Assembly: GCA_947174885.1 (NCBI GenBank)
Contig: CAMWKO010000001.1
Location: 1 to 64,000 of the forward strand
DNA length: 64,000 nt
Origin: an uncultured Clostridia bacterium
Lineage (GTDB): Bacteria; Bacillota; Clostridia; Lachnospirales; Lachnospiraceae
Direction: 5' to 3'
The translations under genes were made by a program, and so were the position numbers. Shown here in pieces: positions 61,629 through 64,000 of this stretch (positions within the stretch are counted from its first letter, which is position 1; each line of letters starts with the position of its first letter). A model generated the notes under the pieces. It did not search any database. It was given only the letters and a program-made list of their open reading frames with translations, and was not told the origin of the DNA.

Positions 61629-62053
61629 TGAGAAAAGTGAAAAGTACTGTAACATTGAATAATAGAGTAATTAACAGACTTGAAGATGCACAGCTTAATG
61701 CTTTATTTAAAACCGCCGAATATGTTCATACTGAGGTAGTTCAAGCGAGAGTAATACCAAGAGATACCGGTACATTGCAAAATGAGAAATTTTATATTAA
61801 TGGAAGTAATTTATCAAAAGGCAGTGTAAGTCTTTGTTTTGAAGGACCATATGCAAGAAGATTATATTTTCATCCGGAGTATCATTTCAATAGAGAAAAT
61901 TGGACGGAAACAATTAATGGCAATAATGTTAGGCATGGTAGTAATCCTAATGCAAAAGGAAAATGGCTTGAGGATTGGTGTCCGGGCGGAAAAAAGGTAA
62001 GTAATATAAAAAAGACATATGCAAAATTCTTTAGAATGGAGGCTGGTCTGTAA
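61628..62053 (+). CDS. Minor capsid / head-tail joining protein (Mincp11-like)
   Basis: 141 residues, GTG start overlapping the previous stop, AGAGGTGG upstream. AEYVHTEVVQARVIPRDTGTLQNEKFYI, PYARRLYFHPEYHFNRENW and KGKWLEDWCPGG are family marks of HK97 gp10-type joining proteins. Confidence 0.87.
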   Translation: MRKVKSTVTLNNRVINRLEDAQLNALFKTAEYVHTEVVQARVIPRDTGTLQNEKFYINGSNLSKGSVSLCFEGPYARRLYFHPEYHFNRENWTETINGNNVRHGSNPNAKGKWLEDWCPGGKKVSNIKKTYAKFFRMEAGL

Positions 62054-62054
62054 T

Positions 62055-62456
62055 ATGTTGCTAAAAGATGTAAGAGATTTTATTGCTATGTTGGGTATAG
62101 TGGAAGATAGTCATTGTTATTCTGGAAAAATGATTAATAAAAATGATAAATCAATAGGTATATATCATTTAAAATCGAACAGGCAGCCGAATATCCCAAT
62201 AGGAGGTATTAATAACAGCTCATACGGAATAAAAGGAATATCTATACTGATACATTGGACAGAGGACCAAATAGAAACAGAAAAAGCAGCTAATAAGCTG
62301 CTTAATTTATTATTAAGTATCAAAAATGTAACCATAAACCAAAGCACAGTCAAATTCATATTGCCGTCATATGACGAGCCTATTCCTGTTGATACGGATG
62401 ATAACGGAATATATGAATATGTGATTGAGTGCTTATTTTTTTATGAAAGGAAGTAA
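62055..62456 (+). CDS. Tail terminator / minor capsid protein (Mincp12-like)
   Basis: 133 residues; ATG 62055 after GGAGG. LKDVRDFIAMLGIVEDSHCYSGKM and a C-terminal IPVDTDDNGIYEYVIECLFFYER end are typical. Caps the tail tube at the head end. Confidence 0.82.
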   Translation: MLLKDVRDFIAMLGIVEDSHCYSGKMINKNDKSIGIYHLKSNRQPNIPIGGINNSSYGIKGISILIHWTEDQIETEKAANKLLNLLLSIKNVTINQSTVKFILPSYDEPIPVDTDDNGIYEYVIECLFFYERK

Positions 62457-62458
62457 AA

Positions 62459-62926
62459 ATGTTAGATGAAGTAAGAACAGGAGTTAATCCGGTAAATGAA
62501 ATTACCTTTGGGGTATGTATTACAGGAAGGCCTGAGGATGCAGAACTTGAAACGGCACAGTATACCACAGTAAAAGATGCTGAAAGTCTTTCAATAGCAA
62601 TGGACGGACAGGTTGAAGAATGGAATCCTATGGATAGGGCAGGTTGGACAAGAAGACTGATGACATCAAAATCTATATCTATTTCAATGGGTGGAAAAAG
62701 AAATTATGGCGATGCCGGTAATGATTATGTAGCAAGTCTTGCATGGAAGAATGGGCAGGATGTTAATTCGGCTATGAAGATTACGTTTCCTAATCAGGAT
62801 GCATTAATTATTCCTTGTGTAATCAATGTAACTTCTATGGCGGGTGATTCTACGGCAATAGATGCTCTTGAATGGGAAGCTTTGAGTGATGGCAAGCCAA
62901 TATATGTAACATATCAGACAGTGTAG
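62459..62926 (+). CDS. Major tail tube protein
   Basis: 155 residues. AEFWNPMD-like EEWNPMDRAGWTRRLMTSKSISISMGGKRNYGDAGNDYVASLAWKNGQD is typical of siphovirus tube proteins. AAAGGAAG before the ATG. Followed by the third hairpin (AGGGTGG / CCACCT). Confidence 0.9.
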   Translation: MLDEVRTGVNPVNEITFGVCITGRPEDAELETAQYTTVKDAESLSIAMDGQVEEWNPMDRAGWTRRLMTSKSISISMGGKRNYGDAGNDYVASLAWKNGQDVNSAMKITFPNQDALIIPCVINVTSMAGDSTAIDALEWEALSDGKPIYVTYQTV

Positions 62927-62980
62927 TTTAAATAGGGTGGTAATTCCACCTTATATTTTTGAAAAGAAAAGGAGATTAAA

Positions 62981-63316
62981 ATGTCAAAATTATATGATAT
63001 TTCAGCAAAAATAACAAATGAATTGCCTACAATGAGAATTACAGATGAAATTATAGTTACGGTAAACAATAGAAAAAATAATATTCTCGGTATTCAGGCA
63101 ATGGTTAAAGAATCAGAGAAAAAGACAAAAGAATCAGGAGAAGACCTTGAGGAAATGGAACTTATGAATAAAGCCTTAAAATTACTTGTTGGAGAGAAAA
63201 AGACAGAGGAAATTAATGATTTGGATCTTCCAATTAATGAATATAAATATGTTTACACTTCAATCATGAAGCTGGCACAGGGAATTGAGCCGGATACTCC
63301 TATACCCACAGAATAG
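62981..63316 (+). CDS. Tail assembly chaperone, upstream frame
   Basis: 111 residues. MSKLYDISAKITNELPTMRITDEIIVTVNNRK, helical C terminus. AAGGAG before the ATG. Its end overlaps the gp15-like gene in a +1 frame: at CCTATACCCACAGAATAG a CCC-A slip would avoid the TAG and continue into the next frame. In many siphoviruses such pairs are made by programmed frameshift. Confidence 0.82.
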   Translation: MSKLYDISAKITNELPTMRITDEIIVTVNNRKNNILGIQAMVKESEKKTKESGEDLEEMELMNKALKLLVGEKKTEEINDLDLPINEYKYVYTSIMKLAQGIEPDTPIPTE

Positions 63317-63656
63317 AGAAGAAGCCTGGTATGACATAGAGAAAGACTGGGAACTTATTGAGGCAAGTTTCCTTAAGCAATATGGAATAAGACTTCGTTC
63401 AGAAGATAATATGTCATGGAGTGAGTTTTGCTCTTTACTGTCTGGTATAATGCCGGATACTCCACTTGGTCGTGTGGTGGCTATTAGAAGCGAAAAAGAT
63501 CTGAAAGTGATTAAAAATTTCACTAAGGAACAAAAGCAAATAAGAAATGAATACTTGCGATATCGCAATCAAAAACTAAAGGAGAATCCAAAGGCCTACT
63601 ATGAATACTGGAAAGGTGTTCAAGGATGGGCGAAAAATAATTTTAGGATTACATAA
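63285..63656 (+). CDS. Gp15-like tail assembly chaperone, downstream frame
   Basis: 123 residues in the frame. NREEAWYDIEKDWELIEASFLKQYGIRL and EEQKQIRNEYLRYRN-like segments match Gp15 of Listeria phage A118. The TTG at 63285 has a poor ribosome site, so it may be made by frameshift from the previous gene. Contains copy 3 of the TTGCGATATCGCAA palindrome at 63555. Confidence 0.82.
   Translation: MSRILLYPQNREEAWYDIEKDWELIEASFLKQYGIRLRSEDNMSWSEFCSLLSGIMPDTPLGRVVAIRSEKDLKVIKNFTKEQKQIRNEYLRYRNQKLKENPKAYYEYWKGVQGWAKNNFRIT
63555..63568. repeat. Palindrome TTGCGATATCGCAA, copy 3 of 3
   Basis: Identical to copy 1 at 48118-48131, again inside a gene and with the ACT flank. Confidence 0.8.
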
Positions 63657-63677
63657 TGAAATGAAAGGAGGTAACGT

Positions 63678-64000
63678 ATGGGTGAAGAATCAACAGTAGT
63701 AGGTCAATTAGCTTTAGAATTAAATGTTGATACAAGTTCACTGGTAAGACAACTCACATCAGCAAGTAGTGATGTAGAGAGAAGATCAGTATCAATATTT
63801 AGCGGAATGGGTAAGAAAATTGGTGCAGCGTTAGGATTTGCAGCACTAACAAAATTTACAGCTGATTGTATAAACTTAGGCTCAGAACTTGCAGAAGTAC
63901 AGAATGTAGTAGATACGACATTTACTACACTTAATGAAAGTGTAAATGATTTTGCAAAAAATGCAATGACACAGTTTGGTCTTAGTGAGACAAAAGCAAA
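63678..64000 (+). CDS. Tail tape measure protein, N-terminal part
   Basis: Open at the right edge; at least 107 residues. MGEESTVVGQLALELNVDTSSLVRQL, VERRSVSIFSGMGKKIGAALGFAALTKF, ALAEVQNVVDTTF-like SELAEVQNVVDTTFTTL is the usual start of tape measure proteins. AAAGGAGG before the ATG. Sets tail length. Confidence 0.9.
   Translation, partial: MGEESTVVGQLALELNVDTSSLVRQLTSASSDVERRSVSIFSGMGKKIGAALGFAALTKFTADCINLGSELAEVQNVVDTTFTTLNESVNDFAKNAMTQFGLSETKA

Larger units (their letters stand above)
34291..64000. mobile_element. Siphovirus-type prophage inserted in cotJC (left 29.7 kb; right end outside the window)
   Basis: Continuous phage gene order from a large serine recombinase at the edge, through lysogeny control, early and replication genes, to terminase, portal, capsid and tail genes. 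The structural genes look intact, apart from the intron in the minor capsid gene. The tape measure gene runs off the right edge, so tail, lysis genes and attR are not seen. Confidence 0.95.

Overview
The window is AT-rich DNA from a spore-forming, Gram-positive, Clostridia-type host. The cotJ spore-coat genes, Firmicutes-style ribosome sites (AGGAGG), TTG and GTG starts, and ThrH in place of other serine or threonine enzymes all fit a gut Lachnospiraceae-like bacterium. The family assignment is an inference; nothing in the window names a species.

Bases 1 to about 34,290 are chromosome. In order they hold: a palindromic tandem repeat; an E1-like sulfur-carrier activating enzyme with an N-terminal rhodanese domain; a two-component system followed by an array of hairpins and a three-gene FtsX-type ABC exporter; a MITE-like element with perfect 33-bp inverted repeats; thrH; a surface-polysaccharide cluster (three family 2 glycosyltransferases, one GT4, an acyltransferase, Wzm- and Wzt-type exporter subunits); nfo; a reverse-strand ABC-2 exporter operon with a large secreted or anchored protein; an ECF-type sigma factor fused to a membrane and outer domain; an Amt-GlnK fusion behind a promoter and terminator leader; a 1453-residue repeat-rich surface protein with a diguanylate cyclase behind it; and cotJA, cotJB and the first codons of cotJC.

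From about 34,291 to the right edge is one prophage. It interrupts cotJC after 31 codons, and its large serine recombinase lies directly inside the left end. The layout is: integrase, NYN nuclease with a structured leader, a candidate small RNA, cargo (XRE regulator, lipoprotein), a repressor/Cro switch with clear operators, early genes (many small proteins, SLT lysin-like protein, HUH Rep, AcrIIA9/PcfK-like protein, PcfJ, SSB, HNH), a self-contained cargo gene with its own promoter and terminator, a late regulator and late promoter, then terminase, portal, minor capsid, scaffold, major capsid, head-tail connectors, tail tube, tail chaperones and the start of the tape measure. It is a siphovirus-type module resembling Listeria A118-like phages.

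Three points matter most. First, the prophage splits a spore-coat gene, which suggests a skin-like element that could be excised during sporulation. Second, the minor capsid gene is split by a group I intron of 1354 bp that carries an HNH homing endonuclease plus two extra small genes, one a ribbon-helix-helix-like regulator with its own promoter. Third, the prophage left arm contains a probable structured small RNA of about 150 nt and an NYN nuclease gene behind a promoter, palindrome and terminator leader.
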